DNA of 64,000 nucleotides from Streptomyces clavuligerus (lineage in GTDB: Bacteria > Actinomycetota > Actinomycetes > Streptomycetales > Streptomycetaceae). The stretch is taken from NCBI RefSeq assembly GCF_005519465.1, contig NZ_CP027858.1, forward strand, positions 6,001,001 to 6,065,000, given 5' to 3'. Below, one piece after another: positions 34,401 to 42,388 of this stretch. Each line of letters opens with the position of its first letter. The stretch's first letter is position 1. The notes below the pieces were generated by a model. That model had not been told where the DNA came from. It was given only the letters and a program-made list of their open reading frames with translations, and ran no database searches. A program made the translations under genes and the position numbers.

Positions 34401-34757
34401 TCAGCCCCCGGCGACGAAGCAGAACTCGTTCCCCTCGGGGTCCCGCAGCACCTGGAAGCGGCCCTGCGGGTCGCTCACCACCGGACCCACCCGGGTGGCG
34501 CCGAGCGCCACGGCCCCGTCGGAGGCCCGCTCCACCTCCCCGCCCTCGGCGTCGAGGTCCAGATGGAGCCGGTTCTTTCCGGACTTCCCCTCCGGCACCC
34601 GCTGGAACGCGACACGCACCCCGCCGTCCGGCGGGTCCACGTACGACCAGTCGGGACCGCGGTCCACCGGTTCCCCGCCCAGCAGCGCCGCCCAGAAGCG
34701 GACCAGCCGGGCCGGGTCGTGACAGTCGAGGACGATCTCGTTCAGCCGTGCGCGCAT
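34401..34757 (-). CDS. VOC family (glyoxalase/bleomycin-resistance-like) protein
   Basis: 118 residues, one vicinal-oxygen-chelate domain: VLDCHDPARLVRFWAALLGG at the start, HLDLDAEGGEVERA in the middle and GRFQVLRDPEGNEFCFV at the end. The His and Glu positions of the metal site are partly retained. The ATG lies only 5 bases past the bioD stop, so it is probably the last gene of the bioBAD operon, though no role in biotin synthesis is known. Confidence 0.9.
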   Translation of the reverse strand: MRARLNEIVLDCHDPARLVRFWAALLGGEPVDRGPDWSYVDPPDGGVRVAFQRVPEGKSGKNRLHLDLDAEGGEVERASDGAVALGATRVGPVVSDPQGRFQVLRDPEGNEFCFVAGG

Positions 34758-34762
34758 GGGTG

Positions 34763-35515
34763 TCAGCGTAGGGCCGCGGCGGCGGCCACGGGCCGTCGGA
34801 CCGGTGCCGCCGCCGGTGCCGGTGGAGCGCTCGCGGTGGGCCGGCGCCCGCCCAGGGACGGCGCGAACCAGTCCGCCGCCCGGGCCCGGAAATCGGCCGG
34901 GGAGAGCCGGCCCGCGCCCTCCGGCACGGCCCCGAGCAGGGGCGCCCCCGCGGCCTCCGGGAGGTCCAGCAGATTGCAGCGGTCGGCCAGCCCCGGCACG
35001 GCGGGCCAGCTCCCGACGACCACCCCGAGCTGTGCCACACCGCGCGCCCGCAGCGCCTCACCGGTCAGCGCCACGGAATTGAGGGTGCCGAGTCCGGCGG
35101 ACGCGACGACGAGGACGGGCGCGGCCAGCAGCCGGGCGGTGTCCGCGAGCGTCGAGCCCCCCGCGTCGAAGCGGACGAGCAGCCCGCCCGCGCCCTCCAC
35201 CAGGACCAGGTCGTACGCGCCGGACAGCGCGGCGATCCGGTCGGCGACCTCCTCGGCGCCGGGGCCGGGGACCCCCGCCCGCCGCGCCGCCGTCGCCGGG
35301 GCCAGCGGCTCGGGGAAGCGCACCAGCTCCAGGGTGTGCGCCGGGCCGCCGAGCCGCACCACCTCGGCCAGGTCCCCGGGCTCCCCCTCGGCCACGCCCG
35401 TCTGGGCCGGTTTCACCACGGCGACCCGCCGCCCCTGGGCGAGGGCGACGAGCCCCGCGGTGACGACGGTCTTCCCGATGTCGGTCCCGGTGCCCGAGAC
35501 CACGATGACGGACAT
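34763..35515 (-). CDS. bioD: Dethiobiotin synthase
   Basis: 250 residues from ATG 35515. It closes the ureido ring of dethiobiotin from DAPA, CO2 and ATP. The P-loop GTGTDIGKT is at residues 8-16; KPAQTG and VEGAGGLLV carry the substrate and Mg contacts. The C-terminus is extended by about 25 Ala/Pro-rich residues. Downstream of bioA with a 191-bp repeat-bearing gap. Confidence 0.95.
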   Translation of the reverse strand: MSVIVVSGTGTDIGKTVVTAGLVALAQGRRVAVVKPAQTGVAEGEPGDLAEVVRLGGPAHTLELVRFPEPLAPATAARRAGVPGPGAEEVADRIAALSGAYDLVLVEGAGGLLVRFDAGGSTLADTARLLAAPVLVVASAGLGTLNSVALTGEALRARGVAQLGVVVGSWPAVPGLADRCNLLDLPEAAGAPLLGAVPEGAGRLSPADFRARAADWFAPSLGGRRPTASAPPAPAAAPVRRPVAAAAALR

Positions 35516-35590
35516 CGCGCTGTTCTGCCTTTCTCCCGCTTCTTCCCCAGGGGCCGTGCCAGCCCCTGGAATCACCCGCTCCGAGCCCGT

Positions 35591-35699
35591 GACCCGTTCC
35601 GGCCCCCGGCTCCTCCCGAACCTGTTCCGGGCCCGTTCCGGATCTGCCCCGGGCTCCTCCCGAACCCGTTCAGGCCCCCCTCCGGACCCGCTCCGGCGC
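35591..35699. repeat. Imperfect direct repeat in the bioA-bioD gap
   Basis: Two copies of a ggctcctcccgaaccygttc-type unit (about 35608 and 35651) with shorter gttccgg echoes fill most of the gap between bioA and bioD. Confidence 0.55.
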
Positions 35700-35706
35700 G
35701 CGCCGC

Positions 35707-37029
35707 TCAGCCCGCTGCCGCCGCCGCGCGCAGCGCCGTGCACACCCGCGCCAGATCCTCGTCCTCCGTCACATAGGGCGGCATCGTGTAGATCAGGTTC
35801 CGGAACGGCCGCAGCCACACCCCCGCGCGGACCGCCGCCCCGGTGGCCGCCGCCATGTCCACCGGATGGTCCAGTTCGACGACGCCGATCCCGCCGAGGA
35901 CGCGTACGTCCCGCACCCCGGGCAGCTCCGCCGCGCCCGCGAGCCCGTCCCGCAGCCCCGCTTCGAGCCGCTTGACCTCCCCGGCCCAGTCCTGGCCGAG
36001 CAGCAGATCGATCGAGGCGTTCGCCACCGCGGCGGCCAGCGGGTTGGCCATGAAGGTCGGTCCGTGCGCCAGGACCGGGACCTCGCCCCGGGAGATGCCG
36101 TCCGCGACGGCCGAGGTGCACAGGGCCGCCGCCATCGTGAGATAACCGCCGGTCAGCGCCTTGCCCAGACACATCACATCGGGCGAGACCCCGGCCGCGT
36201 CCGCCGCGAAGAGCGTCCCGGTGCGGCCGAAGCCGGTCGCGATCTCGTCGAAGACCAGCAACACGTCATGGGCGTCGCACGCCTCCCGCAGCACCCGCAG
36301 ATACGCGGGGGAGTGGAACCGCATCCCGCCCGCGCCCTGCACCACCGGCTCCACGATCACCGCGGCCAGCTCATCGGCGTGCCGGGCGATCATGTCCCGC
36401 AGCCGCCGCGCGTACACCTCGTCGAACTCCGCCGGGGGCGCGTCCGCGAAGAGCTGCCGGGGCAGCACCCCCGCCCAGAGCTGGTGCATCCCGCCGTCGG
36501 GGTCGCAGACCGCCATGGGCTGCCAGGTGTCGCCGTGGTAGCCGCCGCGCCAGGTCAGCAGCCGGCGCTTGGCCGGGCGACCGGTGGAGCGCCAGTACTG
36601 GAGGCACATCTTCACCGCGACCTCGACGGAGACCGACCCCGAGTCGCAGAGGAAGACATGGCGCAGCGGCTCGGGGGTGATCTCCACCAGCCGGGCCGCC
36701 AGCCGGACGGCGGGCTCATGGGTCAGCCCGCCGAACATCACATGGCTCATCCGGTCGAGCTGGGCCCTGGCCGCGTCGTTGAGGACGGGGTGGTTGTAGC
36801 CGTGGATCGCCGACCACCAGGAGGACATGCCGTCGATCAGCTCGGACCGCCCGTGGGCGGGTTCGGCCAGCCGCAGCCGCACCCCGGAGGCCGAGTCGAC
36901 CACCAGCGGGTCGACCCGGCCCGGCATGGGCCCGTACGGATGCCAGACATGGGCCCGGTCGAGGGCGAGCAGCTCCTCCGTCGGGGTAGGGGAGGTGTCC
37001 GTGGTGGACAGTGCCGGGGTCTCAGGCAT
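35707..37029 (-). CDS. bioA: Adenosylmethionine-8-amino-7-oxononanoate aminotransferase
   Basis: 440 residues. A PLP-dependent class III aminotransferase that makes DAPA from KAPA using S-adenosylmethionine. Visible motifs: [12 protein letters not shown] at the substrate site, [28 protein letters not shown] with the PLP-contacting Asp, and [10 protein letters not shown] with the Schiff-base Lys. Its ATG overlaps the bioB stop by 8 bp (37022-37029), showing translational coupling. Confidence 0.96.
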   Translation of the reverse strand: MPETPALSTTDTSPTPTEELLALDRAHVWHPYGPMPGRVDPLVVDSASGVRLRLAEPAHGRSELIDGMSSWWSAIHGYNHPVLNDAARAQLDRMSHVMFGGLTHEPAVRLAARLVEITPEPLRHVFLCDSGSVSVEVAVKMCLQYWRSTGRPAKRRLLTWRGGYHGDTWQPMAVCDPDGGMHQLWAGVLPRQLFADAPPAEFDEVYARRLRDMIARHADELAAVIVEPVVQGAGGMRFHSPAYLRVLREACDAHDVLLVFDEIATGFGRTGTLFAADAAGVSPDVMCLGKALTGGYLTMAAALCTSAVADGISRGEVPVLAHGPTFMANPLAAAVANASIDLLLGQDWAGEVKRLEAGLRDGLAGAAELPGVRDVRVLGGIGVVELDHPVDMAAATGAAVRAGVWLRPFRNLIYTMPPYVTEDEDLARVCTALRAAAAAG

Positions 37030-38308
37030 TGGGCGCCAGATCCGTGCCCGCGCCCCGGCGTCGCACGGTCACCAGGTCGGTGCGCGCGCCCGGACGCGCG
37101 CCCGGCATGTGATTCCCGCCGTCCTGCCCCGGCGCCCCGGCGCTCCGCGCGGCCTCCGCGCCGTCCCGCGGCTCCTCCCCGCCGTCCCGGCCGGTGCCGC
37201 CGCAGGGGGAGCACCCGCCCGGGTGCCCGCCGGTGCCGTGGGACGCCGTGCCCTCGTCGTCCCGCGCGCCGCAGACCGGGCCGCAGCCACCGCCCGCCGT
37301 GTCCCTCCGGTGTGCCGGGAGCGTGGTGGTCTCCGTGCCCTCCACCTCGAAGCCCGCGTCGGCGATCATGTCCAGATCGGCCTGACCCGCCTGGCCCTCG
37401 CTGGTCAGATAGTCGCCCAGGAAGATCGAGTTCACCAGGTGCAGCGCCAGCGGCTGGAGGGTGCGCAGATGCACCTCGCGTCCGCCCGACAGCCGTACCT
37501 CCACGTCCGGGCAGACGAACCGGGTCATCGCGAGGATGCGCAGACAGTGCTGCGGCGTCAGGTTCCACTCCTTGGCGAGCGGGGTGCCCTCGAACGGGAT
37601 GAGGAAGTTCACCGGCACCGAGTCCGGGTCCAGCTCGCGCAGCGAGAGGACGACGTCGACGAGGTCGGCGTCGCTCTCGCCCATGCCCGCGATCAGACCG
37701 GAGCAGGCGGAGAGCCCCGCCGCCTGCGCCTGCCGCACGGTGTCCACCCGGTCCGCGTAGGTGTGGGTGGTGGTGATGGCGCCGTAGGTGGCCTCGGAGG
37801 TGTTCAGATTGTGGTTGTACGCGTCGGCCCCCGCCTCCCGCAGCCGTTCGGCCTGACCGGCCGACAGCAGCCCGAGACAGGCGCAGACCTCGACGCCCTC
37901 GTTCCCCTCCTTGATGGCCTCGATGGTCCGCGAGACACGGTCGACGTCGCGGTCGGTGGGCCCGCGTCCGCTGGCGACGAGGCAGACGCGCTTCGCGCCG
38001 CCCGCGACCCCGGCCGCCGCCGCCTTCGACGCCTCGTCCGGCTTCAGCCAGGTGTACTTCAGGATCTCCGCCGTGGACCCGAGCCGCTGGGAGCAGTAGT
38101 TGCAGTCCTCGGGGCACAGGCCGGACTTGAGATTGACGAGATAGTTGAGTTTCACCCGCCGTCCGAACCAGTGGCGGCGCACCCTGCCCGCCGCCGCGAC
38201 CACGTCGAGCAGTTCGTCGTCGGAGGTCGCCAGCACGGCGAGCGCCTCTTCACGGGTCGGCAGCTCCCGCCGCAGCCCCTTCTCCACCAGCGTGTTCAGC
38301 AGGTCCAT
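37022..38308 (-). CDS. bioB: Biotin synthase with Cys-rich C-terminal tail
   Basis: 428 residues from ATG 38308; the core enzyme is about 330. A radical-SAM enzyme that inserts sulfur into dethiobiotin. The [4Fe-4S] motif is Cys65-x3-Cys69-x2-Cys72 (CPEDCNYC); YNHNLNTS and the [2Fe-2S] cluster residues in VCACLGL follow, and [20 protein letters not shown] ends the core. About 100 Gly-rich, disordered-looking residues follow with further cysteines ([21 protein letters not shown]). First gene of the bioBAD operon. Confidence 0.94.
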   Translation of the reverse strand: MDLLNTLVEKGLRRELPTREEALAVLATSDDELLDVVAAAGRVRRHWFGRRVKLNYLVNLKSGLCPEDCNYCSQRLGSTAEILKYTWLKPDEASKAAAAGVAGGAKRVCLVASGRGPTDRDVDRVSRTIEAIKEGNEGVEVCACLGLLSAGQAERLREAGADAYNHNLNTSEATYGAITTTHTYADRVDTVRQAQAAGLSACSGLIAGMGESDADLVDVVLSLRELDPDSVPVNFLIPFEGTPLAKEWNLTPQHCLRILAMTRFVCPDVEVRLSGGREVHLRTLQPLALHLVNSIFLGDYLTSEGQAGQADLDMIADAGFEVEGTETTTLPAHRRDTAGGGCGPVCGARDDEGTASHGTGGHPGGCSPCGGTGRDGGEEPRDGAEAARSAGAPGQDGGNHMPGARPGARTDLVTVRRRGAGTDLAPNA

Positions 38309-38417
38309 GGGGTTGATCCTGACGCACCGCACACGCCGTGGGAAAGGCGGAACTCGACAACAGACCCCGCGGCGAGGTGTGCGTATGGACACATCCCCGC
38401 CAGGGGGCGCCACGGCT

Positions 38418-38433
38418 ATGGTCTGTGGACCAT
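38418..38433. promoter_or_regulatory. Palindrome in the bioB-bioF divergent promoter region
   Basis: ATGGTC-TGTG-GACCAT: 6-bp perfect arms with a 4-bp centre, between the divergent bioB and bioF genes (the gap is 295 bp). A candidate operator for coordinated control of biotin synthesis; its half-site TGGTC recalls GntR sites. Confidence 0.45.
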
Positions 38434-38528
38434 GAACAAAACCGCCACCCCGGGGCCCCTGTCGCCCCTCGGTGCGGAATGGTTTATTCCGACGGAATGA
38501 CCAGAGTCGCCGGAACCGTCGGAATGAA

Positions 38529-38564
38529 CCAGAGCCGCCTGAATCACCAGAGCCGCCTGAATCA
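38529..38564 (+). repeat. 18-bp tandem duplication upstream of bioF
   Basis: Two exact copies of ccagagccgcctgaatca (38529-38546, 38547-38564), preceded by a degenerate copy near 38502, in the bioF leader. Confidence 0.85.
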
Positions 38565-38603
38565 CCGCATCACCGGATCACCGGAGAAGAGGATCTGAGG
38601 ACC

Positions 38604-39854
38604 ATGACGCAGGACCCCTTCACCCGGGACCCCTCCGCCGGGGAGCCCTCCGCCCGGGACCCCTTCGACTGGATCGAGCACGAGGCCCGCCGCCGCCGGG
38701 ACGCGGGTCTCGTCCGGACGCTGCGCCCCCGTACCGCCGGGACCGGGCCGCTGGATCTGGCGGGCAACGACTATCTGGGACTCTCCCGGCACCCCGCCGT
38801 CATGGAGGCGGCGGCCGGGGCGGCCCGCCGCTGGGGCGCGGGCGCCACCGGCTCCCGGCTGGTCACCGGAAGCACCGCGCTCCACGCCGAACTGGAGCGG
38901 GAACTCGCCGCGTTCTGCGGCTTCGAGTCCGCCCTCGTGCTGTCCTCCGGCTACGCGGCCAATCTCGCCGCGGTCACCGCGCTCGCCCCGCGGGAGACCC
39001 TCCTCGTCTCCGACGCGGCCAACCACGCGTCGATCGTGGACGGCTGCCGGCTCGCGCGCGGCCGGACGGAGGTCGTTCCGCACCGCGACCCGGGCGCCGT
39101 GCGCGCCGCGCTCGCCGGGCACGGTGCCGGGCGCGCGCTCGTGGTCAGCGACGCCGTCTTCTCGGTGGACGGGGACGCGGCCCCGCTGTCCGAACTGGCC
39201 GGGGTGTGCCGGGCCCACGGCGCCGCGCTGCTCGTGGACGACGCCCACGGGCTCGGCGTCCTCGGCGCGGGCGGCCGGGGGGCGCTGCACGCGGCGGGGC
39301 TCGCGGGCGCCCCGGACGTGGTCGCGACGGTGACGCTCTCCAAGGCCCTGGGCAGCCAGGGCGGCGCCGTCCTCGGGCCCGCCCGCGTCATCGACCATCT
39401 GGTGAACACGGCGCGCTCCTTCGTCTTCGACACGGGGCTGGCCCCGGCGGCCACCGGGGCCGCCCTCGCCGCGCTGCGGCTGCTGCGGGAGCGCCCCGGG
39501 CTCGCGGAGCGGGTGCGGACGGCCGCTCTGGCTCTGTACGGGGGGCTGACGGAACGGGGGTACGCGGCCTGCCGCCCCGATGCCGCCGTGGTGTCCGTAC
39601 GGGCTCCGTCGCCCACGGCCGCCGTCGAGTGGGCCGCCCGCTGCCGTGCGGAGGGGCTCGCCGTGGGGTGCTTCCGTCCCCCGTCGGTGCCGGACGGCGT
39701 CTCCCGGCTGCGGCTGACGGCCCGTGCGGATCTGACCGAGCGGCAGATCGCCCGCGCGGTGGCCACGGTGGACGCGACCGCTCCGGGCGGGGCGCGGGGG
39801 ACGGCCGCGGCTGCGGGGGCCGTGTCGGCCCGGACGGCCGTCGTCCCCGGCTGA
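38604..39854 (+). CDS. bioF: 8-amino-7-oxononanoate synthase
   Basis: 416 residues from ATG 38604, which follows a ctgagg ribosome site. A PLP enzyme that condenses pimeloyl thioester with alanine to give KAPA. LDLAGNDYLGLSRHP near residue 50, SDAANHASIVDGCRLA, LLVDDAHGLGVLG and TLSKALGSQGG (Schiff-base Lys) are all present. Unusually it is divergent from bioB-bioA-bioD rather than inside that operon. The last 25 residues are Ala/Gly-rich. Confidence 0.95.
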   Translation: MTQDPFTRDPSAGEPSARDPFDWIEHEARRRRDAGLVRTLRPRTAGTGPLDLAGNDYLGLSRHPAVMEAAAGAARRWGAGATGSRLVTGSTALHAELERELAAFCGFESALVLSSGYAANLAAVTALAPRETLLVSDAANHASIVDGCRLARGRTEVVPHRDPGAVRAALAGHGAGRALVVSDAVFSVDGDAAPLSELAGVCRAHGAALLVDDAHGLGVLGAGGRGALHAAGLAGAPDVVATVTLSKALGSQGGAVLGPARVIDHLVNTARSFVFDTGLAPAATGAALAALRLLRERPGLAERVRTAALALYGGLTERGYAACRPDAAVVSVRAPSPTAAVEWAARCRAEGLAVGCFRPPSVPDGVSRLRLTARADLTERQIARAVATVDATAPGGARGTAAAAGAVSARTAVVPG

Positions 39855-40033
39855 GCGCCCGAGGGCACCCCGCCGGGGATCGACGACGGCGGCACGGTGG
39901 TGGCGCGACGGCGGCGGCACGGCGGTGACGCCGGCGCCCCGGGGAGCCCGGCCGACGGCCCGTCAGCGCGCCCCGGACCGCGGGGCGCGCGGCCCCGGCC
40001 CCGTGGACCCGTCCGGGCCGGTGGCCGCGTCGC

Positions 40034-40510
40034 TCACCCCACGCGGCCGTATCGGACGTTCTTGGTCCAGATCTTGTCCAGCTTCACCCAGGAACCCCTC
40101 TTCGGGGAGTGCCAGATCTTTCCCTTACCGGCGTAGATCCCGACGTGGTAGACGTAGCCGCGGGAGTGGAAGAAGACCAGGTCCCCGGCCTTGCGCTTGG
40201 ACGCGGTCACCCGCTTGGTCTTGTTGAACTGCTGCTGCGCGGTCCGCGGCAGCTTCTTGCCGGCCTTCTTGTACGAGTAGAGAGTCAGCCCCGAGCAGTC
40301 GAATCGGCTCGGCCCGGTCGCGCCGTACCGGTAGGGCGCGCCCTTCTTGGAGGCCGCCACCTTGAGCGCCTTGGTCGCGTGGGCGGTCGCGGCGTGTGCC
40401 TCCGCGGTGCCTCCGGGCACCAGGAGCGATCCGCCGACCGCCGCGAGGGTGAGGGCCGAGACGGCCCCCGCGCGGCTCATCAGGAACGGGACAGTGTTCT
40501 GCGCAGTCAT
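40034..40510 (-). CDS. Secreted NlpC/P60 (C40) peptidoglycan hydrolase
   Basis: 158 residues from ATG 40510 with AAGGG upstream. A signal peptide (hydrophobic AGAVSALTLAAVGGSLLV, cleavage likely after AEAHA near 40) precedes a single NlpC/P60 domain. Catalytic triad: Cys72 (FDCSGL), His122 (YHVGIYAG) and His134 (IWHSP). It should cut D-Glu-mDAP/LL-DAP peptide bonds in the wall. The mature protein is Lys-rich and very basic. A c-di-AMP riboswitch sits in the leader, a known arrangement for Streptomyces cell-wall lytic genes. Confidence 0.94.
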   Translation of the reverse strand: MTAQNTVPFLMSRAGAVSALTLAAVGGSLLVPGGTAEAHAATAHATKALKVAASKKGAPYRYGATGPSRFDCSGLTLYSYKKAGKKLPRTAQQQFNKTKRVTASKRKAGDLVFFHSRGYVYHVGIYAGKGKIWHSPKRGSWVKLDKIWTKNVRYGRVG

Positions 40511-40523
40511 GCGCAACCCTTCG

Positions 40524-40690
40524 TCAGCCGCCTGTGAAGGATGACCTGTCGGGTTCGGGTGGACGAAGTTTCCCGGCCGCCGTGCGGCTTCACCCCGAGG
40601 AACGACCGGACCTGCCGGCTGTCCCGTACTGCTTGGGTCCTCCACTCCTGCCGAAGCACTCCTGTCGACCAATGTCCGCAGCGGCGGCAG
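40524..40690 (-). ncRNA. c-di-AMP (ydaO/yuaA) riboswitch
   Basis: The minus-strand leader of the NlpC/P60 gene carries the class signatures in order: GGTCGACAGGAGTG, GAGGACCCAAG, GGGTGAAGC, a GGCCGGGAAACTTCG-type stretch, CCCGAACCCGACAGGTCA and a closing CAGGCGG. In the family c-di-AMP turns expression off, tying wall remodelling and spore germination to osmotic state. The 3' end is about 14 bases from the ATG. Boundaries are approximate. Confidence 0.8.
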
Positions 40691-41013
40691 GACTCGGCGT
40701 CCGCCCGGACCGCCCCGCCGAGGTGACGGGGGCTTGTCGTCCCAGGGATCTTGACCCACAACCCGATCAAATTCCGAGCGGAAACTGCGATATGTGAGTT
40801 TTACCACCATTGGTCTGTTCGGGTGGACACGGCCTTCGGGTGGTTCCGTTGTCGACACCTGAGCATGCCCGCACCAGCACCGGAATAAGATGTTCCGCTT
40901 ATCCGGTCGACGTTCGCGCAACTCGACCGTATCCCGACCGTTATTCGCGAGTACATCATTCGGGGGATGCGATGTGGTACACGAATGGCGGTCGCAAGGC
41001 TGCGGACGGATGG
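40691..41013. other. Intergenic region upstream of the riboswitch
   Basis: It must hold the promoter of the NlpC/P60 transcript. A hairpin ataag/cttat lies at about 40886-40902. At 40972-41037 (+) a 21-codon frame, MWYTNGG...GSLWGW, follows a GGGGGA six bases upstream. It ends inside the 3' end of the opposite gene; I do not count it as a proven gene. Confidence 0.4.
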
Positions 41014-41328
41014 TCAGGAAGCCTGTGGGGGTGGTAGGGAGACGCGTTGTGCTCTGCGCTCCCCGTCGAGCGCCCTGAGCGCCCGCGTGAGGGTCGCGGA
41101 GTACACCTCGTTCTCACCCCGGTCGTGCATGAGGGTCAGCGCGTCCCGCAGTGCGGTCGCCGAGCCGACCAGAGCCTGCGCCGCGCGCAGCGCACCGTAG
41201 GTATGGGTGGCGCGCCCCGGGTTGATCCGCCCCAGCAGATCCACCACGGCGAGATAGCTGTCCACCAGATCGCCTTCCGCGCGGGTCAGCGCGGGCAGCG
41301 GCGGTTCCGGCACCGGCACGCCGCTCAT
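41014..41328 (-). CDS. Small helical protein coupled to the ClpP-like gene
   Basis: 104 residues from ATG 41328, which overlaps the ClpP-like stop (ATGA, 41325-41328). All-helical, Leu/Ala-rich (LTRAEGDLVDSYLAVVDLLGRINPG; LRAAQALVGSATALRDALTLMHDRG), with no signal peptide or known motif. Not recognised. The tight coupling and small size suggest a partner or regulator of the ClpP-like protein; this is inference. Confidence 0.75.
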   Translation of the reverse strand: MSGVPVPEPPLPALTRAEGDLVDSYLAVVDLLGRINPGRATHTYGALRAAQALVGSATALRDALTLMHDRGENEVYSATLTRALRALDGERRAQRVSLPPPQAS

Positions 41329-41987
41329 CCCGCCGGGGTCGCCGCGCGGCGGCTGAGGATCTGGTCCACCAGGCCGTACTCCAGGGCTCCGGCGGCGTCG
41401 AGCACGGTCGTCCGCTCCAGATCGGCCGCCACGCGCCGCTCGTCCCGGCCGGTGTGACGGGCCAGCAGCCCGGTGAACTGTGTCCGCTGTCGCAGCAGTT
41501 CCGCCGCGTGCAGCTCCAGATCGGACGGCTGCCCCACCGTCTTCTCCAGGGCGGGCCCGCTCAGGGCGATCCGCGCCCCGGGCAGCGTCAGCCGCCTGCC
41601 CGGGCTCCCGGCGGCGAGCAGCAGCGCGGCCGGGCCCGCGGCCTGTCCGACGCACACCGTCTCCACCGTGCAGCGGATGAGCTGGACGGTGTCGTGGATC
41701 GCGAGCACCGCGTCGAGCGACCCCCCGGGGGAGTTGATGTAGAGCGAGATCTCCCCGTCCGGCTGCGCGTACTCCAGGTGGAGGAACTGCGCGATCACAT
41801 CGCCGACGGCGATGTCGTCCACGGGGGTGCCGAGGAAGACGATCCGCCCCTCCAGGAGCTTGGCGTACGGATCGAGGGTGCGCGGCCCGTACGGGGTCCG
41901 CTCGTGGAACTCGGGCAGGGTGTGGCGGGCCGCCGCCGGAGCGCGGCCGAGGGTCGGTGGGGCGGGGGAGTGCGCGGGGTTCGTCAT
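41325..41987 (-). CDS. ClpP-like protein lacking the catalytic triad (pseudoprotease)
   Basis: 220 residues, S14 family. The fold markers remain: GEISLYINSPGGS (oxyanion turn), VCVGQAAGPAALLLAAG and ALEYGLVDQIL. Compared with E. coli ClpP the nucleophile in GQAAS is Gly118, the His of MIHQP is Ser143 (RIALSGP), and the Asp of ERDRF is Thr193 (ERTTV). All three catalytic residues are thus changed, so it should be inactive and probably serves as a structural subunit in a mixed ClpP ring. It lacks an obvious propeptide and has a 20-residue Pro/Ala-rich N-terminus. Coupled to a small unknown gene. Confidence 0.88.
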   Translation of the reverse strand: MTNPAHSPAPPTLGRAPAAARHTLPEFHERTPYGPRTLDPYAKLLEGRIVFLGTPVDDIAVGDVIAQFLHLEYAQPDGEISLYINSPGGSLDAVLAIHDTVQLIRCTVETVCVGQAAGPAALLLAAGSPGRRLTLPGARIALSGPALEKTVGQPSDLELHAAELLRQRTQFTGLLARHTGRDERRVAADLERTTVLDAAGALEYGLVDQILSRRAATPAG

Positions 41988-42052
41988 CGGAGCTGCTGTC
42001 TCCTCACGGCGCGGCGGTGTCCCGGTCCTGATGGACCGGGCTCTGTAAAAAA

Positions 42053-42079
42053 TGTACAGGATGTACAGGGCGTTATGAT
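42053..42079 (+). promoter_or_regulatory. Twin TGTACA operator and -10 box of the antitoxin gene
   Basis: TGTACA occurs at 42053-42058 and 42062-42067, inside direct repeats tgtacagga/tgtacaggg. TGTACA is the core of the YefM operator palindromes. TATGAT (42074-42079) is a good -10 box, and the expected start point falls at the ATG (42086), so the mRNA is probably leaderless. Confidence 0.7.
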
Positions 42080-42085
42080 GGAGAC

Positions 42086-42388
42086 ATGGCGTATGAGATT
42101 CCGGTGACGCAGGCCAGGGCGGAGCTGGCGGAACTGATCAACCGTGTGGTCTACGGCGGCGAGCGGGTGACGGTGACCCGCCACGGCAAGCCGCTCGTGG
42201 CCCTGGTGTCCGCCGCCGACCTCGACCGGCTGGAGGAGCTGGACCGGCAGTCGGCGCGGGGCCACGAGGGCGCGGGCGACCCGGTGGTCGGCTCTGTCTC
42301 GACCCTGGGCGCCCCCACCGCCGCACCGGCAGAGCGGGGCCGTTTCGGTCTCACCGCCGAGTACCGCGGGCCGGAGGGCCGGGGCTGA
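42086..42388 (+). CDS. Phd/YefM family antitoxin (no adjacent toxin)
   Basis: 100 residues. The N-terminal Phd/YefM domain reads YEIPVTQARAELAELINRV and GERVTVTRHGKPLVALVSAADLDRLEEL; the C-terminal half is disordered, where a toxin would bind (ERGRFGLTAEYRG). Members bind DNA and neutralise RelE/YoeB or Doc toxins. No toxin-like frame follows: the next 400 bp are non-coding and then ureA begins. It is either an orphan or a stand-alone repressor. Confidence 0.9.
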   Translation: MAYEIPVTQARAELAELINRVVYGGERVTVTRHGKPLVALVSAADLDRLEELDRQSARGHEGAGDPVVGSVSTLGAPTAAPAERGRFGLTAEYRGPEGRG

